Source: Rubrobacter sp. (GTDB lineage Bacteria > Actinomycetota > Rubrobacteria > Rubrobacterales > Rubrobacteraceae). Taken from it: DNA of 12,638 nucleotides. Where the stretch lies: assembly GCA_019247245.1 (NCBI GenBank), contig JAFAPF010000158.1, forward strand, positions 1 to 12,638, given 5' to 3'. Numbering within the stretch: the stretch's first letter is position 1; every line of letters begins with the position of its first letter. The position numbers and the translations under genes were made by a program. Under the pieces are notes generated by a model, which was not told the origin of the DNA, searched no databases, and saw nothing but the letters and a program-made list of their open reading frames with translations. Positions 1 through 7,628 of this stretch are shown in pieces.

Positions 1-147
1 CAAGGAGTGCGGAATATACCGACACCGGAACGGGCGGTAAAGCTGCTAGCGGACTATGGTGCTCCTTCGGAGATAATCGCTGCTCACGACCGGCCGCTGT
101 ACAGCCTGCCCATGGCCCCCGTGGTAGCCATAGCAGAGGCAGGATGA
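1..147 (+). CDS. C-terminal fragment of an unrecognised protein
   Basis: Frame 1 is open from the window edge and ends at a TGA at 145-147, giving the last 48 residues of a protein whose start lies outside. The peptide contains IPTPERAVKLLADYGAP and ends LPMAPVVAIAEAG. Codon choice is G+C-rich at third positions, like the neighbouring genes, which supports real coding. I do not recognise the family from this short tail and assign no function. It is followed by a 222-base gap before the pucR-like gene, so it is probably a separate transcription unit. Confidence 0.55.
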   Translation, partial: QGVRNIPTPERAVKLLADYGAPSEIIAAHDRPLYSLPMAPVVAIAEAG

Positions 148-293
148 AAAAGATGAGCCGGAGTCTTGGGGAGTTCGGCGCCATGAATCAAGACAGCACT
201 TCACCCTTTGGAACGCCCCTAGGATTCAGCTCGGGTATATAGGTGCGCGCCAGTGTTTTCGACGTTTTTACAACCCGCACGCCGCCCGTCGCG

Positions 294-340
294 TATAGTA
301 TAAGGCTATATATCTGTATAAGGTTATACATCTGTACAAG
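294..340 (+). promoter_or_regulatory. Tandem 18-bp repeats with inverted-repeat core upstream of pucR-like gene
   Basis: Two 18-base units lie head to tail at 300-317 and 318-335, sharing ATAAGG(C/T)TATA(T/C)ATCTGT. A partial third unit starts at 336. The second unit contains a perfect dyad, GTATAA-GG-TTATAC (316-329). The first unit has a degenerate version (298-311). The cluster is A+T-rich and lies 30-70 bases before the ATG at 370. Several -10-like hexamers (TATAGT at 294, TATACA at 325) overlap the repeats. A TTTACA at 267-272 resembles a -35, but it lies 21 bases from TATAGT. The layout suggests an operator overlapping the promoter, possibly for autoregulation; this is inference. Confidence 0.55.
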
Positions 341-369
341 AGCCCGCAACGAGCGCTATTCGGAGACGT

Positions 370-2082
370 ATGATCCTTAAGGAGCTGTTTAACACCCTCA
401 CCGAAGAACTTGGCGCCCAGCGACTGACACCGGGAGAACCGGGACGTCCTGTCAACGGTCTGGCGGTGGATGAAGAGGCCGACGGCTGGCTCGCCTCCGA
501 CGAGGTCGTCGTGACCTCCAGGAAAACGCTAGATATCCGGTTCCTGGCCGCCGTCGCGCAAGAGGGCGCGCCCGCGGTCGTGTGGCGCAGCCGAAGCGAG
601 ACCTCGGAGGAGGCGGTAAGACACGCCGAGGAGCTCAGCCTAGGACTTCTTGTCGTCCCCCCAGGTGTGCCGCTGCGTGCGATGCTTTCCTTGTTCGCGC
701 AGAATGGGGAAGGGAGCGAGCTCTTACGATATTCTCACGAGGCGGCGCGGGCCCTCATCGAGAGCGCGGGAGGCGAAGGCTCCACATCGAAGCTGGCCGA
801 CAAGCTCGCGGGTCTCCTCGGCCGCTCCGTTGTAGTCGAGGACTCGGTCGGTCGCCTGCTTGCTGGCGGCGATCCTGCGAAAGGGAAATCCGGTTCGCAA
901 GCCTTGATCTCCACCCTCGAGACGCATGAGCTGCGGGCTTCGAGAGGCTCCGGGGTGGAGGAAACTCGCCGCGACCGGCGCGACCGCTACGCGCGCCTAC
1001 CAAACAGTTTCCTCTCGGTACCTGTAGAGCGGTGGCGAGTAGCCGAAACGGAGCTCTTCTGGACGCCTATCGGCAGTACCCGCCTCCCGGCTGGCTACCT
1101 CTGGGTAGACTTCGCGGGCCATCCCCTGGGCCCAGAGGACGTGGTGGTACTGTACTGGGCCACACGCGCCCTCGAAGCCGAGCTCGGCAAGGAGCGGGTA
1201 CGCTTGGAGACGGAGCTCGGAGTCCGGGGAGACTTCGTGGACGATGTCATCTCGGGGCATCACGGCTCGGTAGACCTGCTGCTCCAGCGCGCCCGATACC
1301 TGGGTGCCAACCTCTCCTCAGGTGCTCTGACGGTTGTCGTGGACATAGACAACTTCGCCGGCTATCTAGGACGGCGGCGGATGAAGGAGTCGGCGATCCA
1401 GGAGCTAAAAAAGCGCCTAGCCGACGCCGTGCGTATCCAGACGCGAACCTTGTTCTCAAACTACCTACTCGGGCCGCGCTCGGACAACGTCATCCTGTTT
1501 CTAGGGCCATCCGACGACGTCCCGGCCGGGGAGATCATGGAGAAGGCCCTGAACCTCGCCTCTCTCGTCCAGCGCTACGTGAAAGGCCTGTTGCCGGATC
1601 TTACAATCTCCGTCGGCATCGGGCGCTTCAAGACAGACCCAGCGCTCCTCTCGGACGCGTACACGGAGGCGGAGGTCGCTTTGGAGATCGGGAATCGCAT
1701 CAGTGGCCCCTCTTCGATCTCGACCTTTGAGCAGACGGGCACCTACAAGCTACTGTTCCGGGTACTCCAAGACGACCCCGAAGAACTAGAATCGTTCTAC
1801 GCAGAGACTCTGGGTCCGGTAGTCTCCTACGACTCACGCTACGGGACAGAGCTCGTGCAAACCCTAGTGACCTTTCTCGGCAACGATGGCAGCACGGCCA
1901 AAACCGCCGCCGAGCTCTTCGCCCACCGCCATACCATCCGTTACCGCCTAGAACGCATCCGCGAGCTGACGCACCTGGACGTGGATAAGAGCGAGGACCG
2001 CGAACGCCTCACGCTGGGAATCAAGGCCATGCAGCTCCTGGGGCGTGCACCCGAAAAACCTTCAAGCTTCGTCGACCGCTAG
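370..2082 (+). CDS. PucR family transcriptional regulator
   Basis: A 570-residue cytoplasmic DNA-binding regulator. Residues about 1-125 resemble a divergent PucR N-terminal sensor domain (WLASDEVVVTS, then LLVVPPGVPLRAML). Residues about 126-280 look GAF-like. About 318-445 match the degenerate GGDEF-like domain of CdaR/PucR regulators (VVVDIDNF; LTISVGIG). Residues 495-557 are the C-terminal PucR helix-turn-helix, with TAKTAAELFAHRHTIRYRLERI as its core. The ATG at 370 has GGAG at 362-365. Family members control purine, sugar-acid or nitrogen-compound use; the effector cannot be read from sequence. It lies 132 bases upstream of amt in the same direction, so control of ammonium uptake is a reasonable guess. 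The tandem palindromic sites upstream suggest autoregulation. The family call is secure; the target is inferred. Confidence 0.9.
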   Translation: MILKELFNTLTEELGAQRLTPGEPGRPVNGLAVDEEADGWLASDEVVVTSRKTLDIRFLAAVAQEGAPAVVWRSRSETSEEAVRHAEELSLGLLVVPPGVPLRAMLSLFAQNGEGSELLRYSHEAARALIESAGGEGSTSKLADKLAGLLGRSVVVEDSVGRLLAGGDPAKGKSGSQALISTLETHELRASRGSGVEETRRDRRDRYARLPNSFLSVPVERWRVAETELFWTPIGSTRLPAGYLWVDFAGHPLGPEDVVVLYWATRALEAELGKERVRLETELGVRGDFVDDVISGHHGSVDLLLQRARYLGANLSSGALTVVVDIDNFAGYLGRRRMKESAIQELKKRLADAVRIQTRTLFSNYLLGPRSDNVILFLGPSDDVPAGEIMEKALNLASLVQRYVKGLLPDLTISVGIGRFKTDPALLSDAYTEAEVALEIGNRISGPSSISTFEQTGTYKLLFRVLQDDPEELESFYAETLGPVVSYDSRYGTELVQTLVTFLGNDGSTAKTAAELFAHRHTIRYRLERIRELTHLDVDKSEDRERLTLGIKAMQLLGRAPEKPSSFVDR

Positions 2083-2127
2083 CTAGCTTTTCCCGTAGGG
2101 ATAATGGTGTAGGCTGTTTTGAGGCCG

Positions 2128-2139
2128 ATGTTTATACAT
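2128..2139. promoter_or_regulatory. Short dyad in the pucR-amt gap
   Basis: ATGT-TTAT-ACAT forms a small inverted repeat 75 bases before the amt start. Its right part, TTATACAT (2132-2139), is identical to 324-331 in the tandem repeats upstream of the pucR-like gene. This might be a half-site for the same regulator. The match is only eight bases and could be chance. I see no well-spaced -35/-10 pair in this gap. Confidence 0.25.
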
Positions 2140-2202
2140 TGGGCCAAAGACCCTGGAAGGTCGATGAACGTAGACTATGTTTAGCTTGTAGATACCCCGT
2201 TC

Positions 2203-2210
2203 AAAGGAGG
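2203..2210 (+). promoter_or_regulatory. Strong ribosome binding site deciding a TTG start
   Basis: AAAGGAGG lies four bases before the TTG at 2215. It is nearly fully complementary to the 16S rRNA 3' end. Together with the signal peptide that begins right after it, this fixes the amt start at TTG rather than at a later ATG. Confidence 0.8.
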
Positions 2211-2214
2211 CTCT

Positions 2215-3669
2215 TTGAAGAGATTTGTTCTGTTATCAGCTATGGTAGTGTTGCTGGTAGCCACGACCCCAGGCCTAGCCCTAGCAGGCGATACGGCAAC
2301 GACCGCGGGTACATCGACGATTGAGGATGTTTCCCTCGCCGTGGACACCGTCTGGGTGATTGTGGCGGCGCTCCTGGTCCTATTTATGCAGGCGGGCTTC
2401 GCGATGCTCGAGGTAGGTTTCTCCCGGATGAAGAACGTCGGGAGCGTGGTGGCGAAGATCCTGGCAAACATGGGCATAGGGCTTATAGCTTACTGGGTCG
2501 CGGGCTTCGCATTCGCTTTCGGCGACGGCGGCTCCCTCAACCCCCTCATCGGCCTCCAAGGCTTCTTCACCGACCCAGGTGCAGACGCGAACGCCACCTT
2601 CGCCGGGCTTTCATGGACGGCGGTGCCACTCTCGGCCAAGTTCCTCTTCCAGGTTGCCTTTGCACTAGTCTCTCTGGCGATTGTATGGGGGACTATGCTC
2701 GAGCGGACCAAGTTCGCTGTTTATCTGATCTTCGCGGCCGTCTTTGCCGGGTTTATCTACCCGACCGTCTCGCATTGGATCTGGGGCGGCGGTTGGCTCA
2801 CCGATCTTGGGATGCAGGACTTCGCAGGCTCGACCGTTGTTCACTTGCAGGGCGCGATGGCGGCGCTCGCCGGGACGCTCCTGCTCGGACCGAGGATCGG
2901 CAAGTACGACGAGGCGGGCCGTCCACAGACGATCCCCGGCCACAACATGCCGCTTGCTGTGCTTGGGGTATTGATCCTCTGGATCGGCTGGTGGGGCTTC
3001 AACCCCGGCTCGACGTTGTCCGCCGTAGGAGCGCCGTTCGCCGACATAGCGCTCACCACCAACCTCGCCGCCGGTGCGGGCGTCCTCGGGGCGATGGCCA
3101 TGAGCTACGTCTACCGACGCAACGTCGACGTCGGGATGGCCGGCAACGGCGCGATAGCGGCGCTCGTTGCCATCACCGCCGCCTGCGCCTTCGTGGACCC
3201 CTGGGCCTCGATAGTCATCGGGTTCGTGGCCGGCATAGTCATGTACGTGACACTGCTCTCCGTAGACAGGATCGGCGTTGATGATCCTCTAGGAGCCATC
3301 GCAGCCCACGGCATGGGCGGGATCTGGGGCACGCTTTCGTGTGGCCTCTTTGCCACCCCCGCGCTGGCGGAATCGGTGGGGGCCGGCCAGGGCGGCCTCT
3401 TCTACACAGGGAGCTTCTACCAGCTTGGTATCCAGGCCTTGGGTATCGTCACGGCCGGAGCATTTACCTTTATAACTTCCTACGCGGTCTTCGCGGTGCT
3501 CAAGGCGACCATCGGCTTGCGAGTTAAACCTGAGGAGGAGCTCAACGGCCTTGACATCTCCGAGCACGGCGTCTTTGGCTACGCTGAGCAGCTCGTCGCC
3601 ACCGATCCTAACGGTAGTGCTCGCACGCTCCCCGATCCGCTGGAGAGAACCATCGGAGGAACAGGCTAA
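2215..3669 (+). CDS. amt: Ammonium transporter, Amt/MEP/Rh family
   Basis: A 484-residue integral membrane channel that moves ammonium/ammonia into the cell. Residues 1-24 form a signal peptide (KRFVLLSAM...ALA), and about eleven membrane helices follow. The twin pore histidines are present at H210 (STVVHLQG) and H365 (AAHGMGGIWG). The family-conserved Asp is D202 (DFAGST). Other hallmarks are GFAMLEVGFSR (61-71), WIGWWGFNPGS (256-266) and the cytoplasmic tail ELNGLDISEHGVFGY (442-456), which in other Amt proteins contacts the PII protein. Length and motifs indicate an intact transporter. The start is a TTG with a near-perfect Shine-Dalgarno. A PucR regulator lies upstream on the same strand. 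No glnK follows, which is unusual for bacterial amt loci. Two hairpins lie downstream. Confidence 0.96.
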   Translation: MKRFVLLSAMVVLLVATTPGLALAGDTATTAGTSTIEDVSLAVDTVWVIVAALLVLFMQAGFAMLEVGFSRMKNVGSVVAKILANMGIGLIAYWVAGFAFAFGDGGSLNPLIGLQGFFTDPGADANATFAGLSWTAVPLSAKFLFQVAFALVSLAIVWGTMLERTKFAVYLIFAAVFAGFIYPTVSHWIWGGGWLTDLGMQDFAGSTVVHLQGAMAALAGTLLLGPRIGKYDEAGRPQTIPGHNMPLAVLGVLILWIGWWGFNPGSTLSAVGAPFADIALTTNLAAGAGVLGAMAMSYVYRRNVDVGMAGNGAIAALVAITAACAFVDPWASIVIGFVAGIVMYVTLLSVDRIGVDDPLGAIAAHGMGGIWGTLSCGLFATPALAESVGAGQGGLFYTGSFYQLGIQALGIVTAGAFTFITSYAVFAVLKATIGLRVKPEEELNGLDISEHGVFGYAEQLVATDPNGSARTLPDPLERTIGGTG

Positions 3670-3690
3670 AGAGCCCGTAAAACCTGACCT

Positions 3691-3712
3691 GGCCGGCGCA
3701 CGATAGCCGGCC
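3691..3712 (+). terminator. Hairpin after amt (first of two)
   Basis: GGCCGGC (3691-3697) pairs perfectly with GCCGGCC (3706-3712) across an 8-base loop, 22 bases after the amt stop. No T-run follows, so on its own it may act as a 3'-end stabiliser or a weak terminator. Confidence 0.45.
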
Positions 3713-3727
3713 GAGCACTCCTTACCG

Positions 3728-3757
3728 AGAGAACCCGGAGACCGCTCCGGGTTCTCT
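3728..3757 (+). terminator. Strong hairpin terminator after amt
   Basis: GAGAACCCGGAG (3729-3740) pairs perfectly with CTCCGGGTTCTC (3745-3756) around the loop ACCG. One further A-T pair extends the stem outward. The tail is only TTCC, so this is a G+C-rich terminator lacking a long U-tract. It separates amt from the PH-like gene, whose -10 box begins 13 bases after the stem. Confidence 0.65.
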
Positions 3758-3769
3758 TCCGGCGTTCTG

Positions 3770-3775
3770 TACAAT
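3770..3775 (+). promoter_or_regulatory. -10-like box for the PH-like gene
   Basis: TACAAT lies 28 bases before the ATG at 3803, inside the nonamer GTACAATAG. The same nonamer occurs on the minus strand upstream of rpsA. No convincing -35 lies at 16-18 bases, since that position falls inside the terminator hairpin. A Shine-Dalgarno-like AGGAA is at 3791-3795. Confidence 0.4.
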
Positions 3776-3802
3776 AGGGTTCCGTAGATCAGGAAAGCAG
3801 GT

Positions 3803-4087
3803 ATGGAACAAAGACCGATAGCGCAAGGCACCGGCACCGGCAACAACGTGCTCAGCGTCTACTCTGACCGGGTAGAGCTCAGCTCCGGGTTTCCGGGCCA
3901 GAACACCACCTCTGTAGGGCTCAAGCAGATCGCGAACGTCTCTATCCAGGGCTGGGTAAACTGCACCCTCACCATCGAGATCAACGACGGACGCCGCCTC
4001 AACCTCGAACGAATGGCGCTTCCCGACGCTCGGCAGATAAAGGCTGTGATCGAACGCCAGAAACGTATGGCTGGACTCCACGAGTAG
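3803..4087 (+). CDS. Small bacterial PH-like domain protein
   Basis: A 94-residue soluble protein without signal peptide or membrane segment. The pattern is a run of short beta strands ending in one long helix: LSVYSDRVELSS, TTSVGLKQIANVSIQ, CTLTIEI, RRLNLERM, then a helix from about residue 72 (LPDARQIKAVIERQKRM). That order, with VY.DRVE near the start and an I..V motif in the middle, is typical of short bacterial pleckstrin-homology-like proteins of actinobacteria. Function is unknown in this family; binding of a membrane or protein partner is a guess. AGGAA seven bases before the ATG supports the start. It has its own -10 box after the amt terminator and converges on the CPBP gene, with 33 bases between the two stops. 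Confidence 0.7.
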   Translation: MEQRPIAQGTGTGNNVLSVYSDRVELSSGFPGQNTTSVGLKQIANVSIQGWVNCTLTIEINDGRRLNLERMALPDARQIKAVIERQKRMAGLHE

Positions 4088-4120
4088 CTCCAACCGCAGG
4101 AGCAAAGATTTTTACTGCCG

Positions 4121-4912
4121 TTAGCCTCCGTCTGTACGCACGTACGGGTTACGCAGCAGAAACAGGCCGTACCCAACAAAGCCCAACGTGCTGGCGACAG
4201 CAAGCAGCAGGATCAGGTACGGCACAGCTCCGGGCGTCGAGATCTGGCCAGCGAAGCTGAGCACGGCATGGACCAGCATCGCGGGCCAGACAGAGGCGGT
4301 GCGCCACCGCAGCGCCGCATACATGAATGCTCCGCAGGTGGCGGGTACCGTTAATACAACCGCCTCCGGCCAGGGGCCCGACAGCATGGACACACCAAAG
4401 TATAGCGCGCCGTAGAGCAGCGACGTAGTTAACACCGCCCGCATCAGCCCCAAGCATACCAACGCCCGCCATATAACGCCGCGGTAGAGTGCTTCTTCGG
4501 CGAAAGCCGTAACGAGCGCGCCGAACAGCACCGAGGCGAGGAACACTGGTCCCGAGATCTGTACGCCGCCGGAGAAGGTCATCGCACTGACTAGTAGCGG
4601 GAACCACAGAAGATGCAAGTTCCGCCATCGCGAAGGCCGGCTGAAGCCAGCCTCGCACCACCAACCCAGCCGTGTAAGCAGGGTAATGACGAGCAGAGCT
4701 GCCAGCACCCGAAATAATATCTCGAAGCTTATTATGGCGTAAAGGCCTCGTTGTTGGTCGGAAAGCGGCAGTTTAAGCTCAGGTGGCAGGTCTGCTACGT
4801 TCGAAACTACGGTTTCCGGCAAGATGCTCCTGCTGACGAACGCGAGGGCGAACAATACCAGGGTGAGCAACAAGGAGAAGGTAAAAGGACAGCGGGTTAT
4901 GAAGCCCTTCAT
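4121..4912 (-). CDS. CPBP/CAAX-protease-like intramembrane protein with altered motif 2
   Basis: A 263-residue polytopic membrane protein with about seven or eight hydrophobic segments. Motif 1 of the CPBP (ABI/Rce1-like) family is clear: AEEALYRGV, with E139, E140 and R144. Motif 3 histidine is H215 (MLVHAVLSF). Motif 2, normally FxxxH, reads FGVSM (172-176), so methionine replaces the expected catalytic histidine. The protein may be proteolytically inactive or have another role. CPBP proteins serve in prenyl-protein processing, bacteriocin self-immunity or membrane-protein scaffolding; the role here is unknown. It starts at ATG 4912, with GGAAGG ten bases upstream. It follows uvrB on the same strand after a 106-base gap, so read-through from uvrB is possible. 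Confidence 0.8.
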   Translation of the reverse strand: MKGFITRCPFTFSLLLTLVLFALAFVSRSILPETVVSNVADLPPELKLPLSDQQRGLYAIISFEILFRVLAALLVITLLTRLGWWCEAGFSRPSRWRNLHLLWFPLLVSAMTFSGGVQISGPVFLASVLFGALVTAFAEEALYRGVIWRALVCLGLMRAVLTTSLLYGALYFGVSMLSGPWPEAVVLTVPATCGAFMYAALRWRTASVWPAMLVHAVLSFAGQISTPGAVPYLILLLAVASTLGFVGYGLFLLRNPYVRTDGG

Positions 4913-5018
4913 GAGATGTATACCTTCCGAGGGGTACCAACAATGGTCATCGTTAAGGCTTCGGGCTGTAGAGCACCGGCGAACTGGCGCTTACGCTTCA
5001 GGTCGACAGACCGCGGCC

Positions 5019-7028
5019 TTACGGGGTTACCTCTTGCAGCTGGCGCTGCAGGTCTTTGATCTCATCCCTGAGCTTGGCCGCGTACTCGAATTTGAGCTCC
5101 TCGGCGGCTTCGAGCATCTCGGCTTGAAGCTCGACGATAAGGTTTTGTAGCTCGGCAGTATCACGCGGAGCCTCGCGGGCATTCTTTTTATTGGTTTTAT
5201 AGAGGCCCCTGGCTTCGGCAGCGATCAGAATATCGGAGACACCCTTCTTGATTGTAGCCGGCACGATGCCGTTGCGCTCGTTGTAGGCTATCTGAATCTC
5301 ACGGCGCCGGTTGGTCTCGCTTATGGCGGCTTGCATCGCCTGGGTCATCCTGTCAGCGTACATGATAACCCGCCCGTTAACGTTGCGCGCCGCGCGGCCG
5401 ATGGTCTGGATGAGCGCTCGCTCACCACGCAGGAAACCTTCTTTGTCGGCGTCGAGTATGGCGACGAGGGCTACCTCGGGAAGGTCGAGGCCCTCACGCA
5501 GAAGGTTGATGCCCACGAGCACGTCGAACTCGCCGGTACGCAAACCGCGGATGATCTCGATACGGTCAAGCGTCTCTATGTTGGCATGCATATAGCGCGC
5601 CTTAAGGCCATGCTCCAAAAGGTAATCGGTTAGATCCTCAGCCATTCTTATGGTCAACGTGGTGACGAGGACCCGTTCGTCGCACTCGATGCGCTTTGCG
5701 ACCTCCTCGAGCAGGTCGTCTATCTGATTCCTGGTAGGTCGTACGTCGACCTCGGGATCCACAAGCCCGGTGGGGCGGATGATCTGCTCGACTATCTGTT
5801 CGGAACGCTCGAGCTCGTAGGGCCCAGGCGTGGCAGAGACGAGGACCATCTGGTTCGTCTTGAGGAGGAACTCCTCCCATTTGAGGGGTCGGTTGTCCAA
5901 TGCGCTCGGCAATCGGAAGCCGTACTCGACGAGCGTGGACTTGCGCGAGCGGTCACCCTTGTACATACCCTGGATCTGGGGCAAGGTAATGTGCGACTCG
6001 TCTATAAAGGTCACGTAGTCATCCGGAAAGTAGTCGAGCAGCGTGTACGGCGTCGAGCCCGGCAGGCGACCGTCTAGGTGCCGCGAGTAGTTCTCTATCC
6101 CGGAGGTGTAACCGAGCTCCCGCATCATCTCCAGGTCGTACAGTGTGCGCTGCCTGAGCCGGTAAGCTTCGAGCACCTTGCTTTCACTCTCCAGCTCCGC
6201 GTATCGCTCTTCCAGCTCCAACTCGATGTTCTTTATGGCAACCACCATCCTATCGTCGTCGGTGACAAAGTGTGTTGCCGGATAAACGGTCAGTACCTTG
6301 AGTTCGCGTAGAACCTCACCCGTCAGCGGGTCGACCTCCGCGATCCCCTCAGCTTCATCGCCGAAGAAAGAGATCCGGTAAACGCTGTCCTGATAAGACG
6401 GATGAATCTCTAGGACATCGCCCCTGATGCGAAAGGTACCCCTCGCGAGCTGGTAGTCGTTTCTCGCGTACTGGATACGCACCAAATCGCGCAAGACGTC
6501 ATCGAGGTCGTAGACGCACCCCTCTTCGAGGAGCACTATTTGTGAGCGGTATTCCTCCGGGCTACCGAGACCGTAGATCGCCGACACACTAGCGACTACG
6601 ATCACATCGCGCCGCGTAAACAGGCTGCTCGTCGTAGAGTGTCTGAGGCGATCTATGTCTTCGTTGATCTGGGCGTCCTTCTCTATGAACGTATCGGTCC
6701 GGGGCACGTAAGCCTCGGGTTGATAGTAGTCGTAGTACGAGACGAAGTATTCGACGGCGTTGTTTGGGAAGAACTCGGCGAACTCGTTGGCGAGCTGTGC
6801 CGCGAGCGTCTTGTTGTGCGCGATTACGAGAGCCGGTCGACCGACCCCTTCTATAGTCTTAGCCATAGTGTAGGTCTTGCCACTCCCGGTAACCCCGAGA
6901 AGGGTCTGGGCGCGCATCTCGGTCCCAAGGCCCGAGACGAGGCTTTCTACGGCTCGCGGCTGATCGCCGGTCGGTAGATATTCGCTGTTTGCTTTAAAGT
7001 TGTTCACGCTCGACTTTATACTGTACAA
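5019..7028 (-). CDS. uvrB: Excinuclease ABC subunit B
   Basis: A complete 669-residue UvrB. With UvrA it verifies DNA damage, and it then recruits UvrC for dual incision in nucleotide excision repair. The Walker A loop is GVTGSGKT (45-52). The beta-hairpin that inserts between strands begins at [10 protein letters not shown] (98-107). The Walker B/DESH box is at 343-346, and helicase motif VI GRAARN is at 544-549. The C-terminal UVR coiled coil that binds UvrC covers about 629-664. Length is normal. The start is taken as TTG at 7028 because GGGAAGG (7038-7044, minus strand) lies nine bases upstream; a GTG at 7007 lacks a ribosome site. In related genomes uvrB tends to lie near coaE; here about 2.6 kb of decayed sequence separates them. 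Confidence 0.97.
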   Translation of the reverse strand: MYSIKSSVNNFKANSEYLPTGDQPRAVESLVSGLGTEMRAQTLLGVTGSGKTYTMAKTIEGVGRPALVIAHNKTLAAQLANEFAEFFPNNAVEYFVSYYDYYQPEAYVPRTDTFIEKDAQINEDIDRLRHSTTSSLFTRRDVIVVASVSAIYGLGSPEEYRSQIVLLEEGCVYDLDDVLRDLVRIQYARNDYQLARGTFRIRGDVLEIHPSYQDSVYRISFFGDEAEGIAEVDPLTGEVLRELKVLTVYPATHFVTDDDRMVVAIKNIELELEERYAELESESKVLEAYRLRQRTLYDLEMMRELGYTSGIENYSRHLDGRLPGSTPYTLLDYFPDDYVTFIDESHITLPQIQGMYKGDRSRKSTLVEYGFRLPSALDNRPLKWEEFLLKTNQMVLVSATPGPYELERSEQIVEQIIRPTGLVDPEVDVRPTRNQIDDLLEEVAKRIECDERVLVTTLTIRMAEDLTDYLLEHGLKARYMHANIETLDRIEIIRGLRTGEFDVLVGINLLREGLDLPEVALVAILDADKEGFLRGERALIQTIGRAARNVNGRVIMYADRMTQAMQAAISETNRRREIQIAYNERNGIVPATIKKGVSDILIAAEARGLYKTNKKNAREAPRDTAELQNLIVELQAEMLEAAEELKFEYAAKLRDEIKDLQRQLQEVTP

Positions 7029-7088
7029 ACATCAAGACCTTCCCAAAGACCTACCGACTTCCGGCATAGCATCCTTCTCCAAAACAAC

Positions 7089-7628
7089 CTACAACTGAAG
7101 TATACGATAGAGTTGGTTTTTCTCATCGAGTGACAAAGCGTCCAGCGCCTCTGATCCTCTCTCCACGAGCTAATCAAACAGGGCGTCTCGATCTTGCTCC
7201 AGCTCCCTTGTGTGATCTCGCTTGCCCTGCAGGGCCTCTAGTTTGCATTCGGCGCTCTTACCAGGTCTCCTCCTCAAGGACTACGCGAGCTTCTACACAG
7301 TTCGTCGAAGGGTATGAGCCCTTCGGCTGCCATGTCCTGGTAGCGTGATCTCTTGCGGTCTGCTGTGGTCAGGTTCTCCGTCCACAACTTTGCCTCCCTT
7401 TCGGGATCTGTGCACATGGCGCTCGGACTCAACCATGGCGTCCAGATCAGCCCGCAGCGTTTTGGTCTCTTTCAGTGGGCCGGAGACAACCTGCCAAACC
7501 TCAGCCTCCACCTTCGCTGCCAGCTCAAATCTCGTTGGGGCAACCCATAGGATGCCGTCGGCGGAGCCATCGGCGAAGCCAGGGCGTGGTCCTTTGTGAC
7601 AGTGCTCCGGCCTTTTGCCGCGGCTCAA
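7089..7628 (-). pseudogene. Decayed C-terminal part of a serine recombinase
   Basis: Three minus-strand reading frames chain into one protein tail typical of site-specific serine recombinases (resolvase/large integrase type). The first, high coordinates down to about 7418, reads ELAAKVEAEVWQVVSG then TLRADLDAMVESER. The second (7417-7298) reads DPEREAKLWTENL then DRKRSRYQDMAAEGLIPFDEL. The third (7253-7089) reads CKLEALQGKRDHTRELEQDRDAL, an in-frame TAG at 7172-7170, then SEALDALSLDEKNQLYRILQL and a stop. In intact relatives these pieces are continuous: the tail after the zinc-ribbon, with a long coiled coil. Catalytic and resolvase domains are not visible. A possible zinc-ribbon remnant (HKQKYYFELNEAP) lies at about 7675-7720. 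At least two frameshifts and one stop show it is dead. Confidence 0.8.
7099..7104 (-). promoter_or_regulatory. Possible uvrB -10 box inside the recombinase relic
   Basis: On the minus strand TATACT (7104-7099) lies about 70 bases before the uvrB TTG start. No good -35 lies at normal spacing; TTGTCA (7136-7131) is too far. The whole gap upstream of uvrB is recombinase relic, so if uvrB has its own promoter it must lie in the last 60 bases or within this relic. Confidence 0.25.

Noticed and set aside
294..340. A short CRISPR-like array
   Set aside because: The 18-base units are directly adjacent, with no unique spacers, and there are no cas genes. They are tandem repeats with a dyad core.
1032..1730. 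232-codon plus-strand frame inside the pucR-like gene
   Set aside because: Out-of-frame shadow, rich in Arg, Pro and Gly as expected of G+C-rich off-frames. The PucR frame has clear domains.
2202..2300. A later ATG as the amt start
   Set aside because: It would remove the signal peptide and ignore the strong Shine-Dalgarno in front of the TTG at 2215.
2613..3281. 222-codon plus-strand frame inside amt
   Set aside because: Off-frame shadow of a well-conserved transporter; arginine-rich peptide with no recognisable motifs.
3289..3846. 185-codon minus-strand frame opposite the 3' end of amt
   Set aside because: It is a G+C-driven shadow of amt. The peptide shows no domain features and the frame crosses the terminator hairpin.
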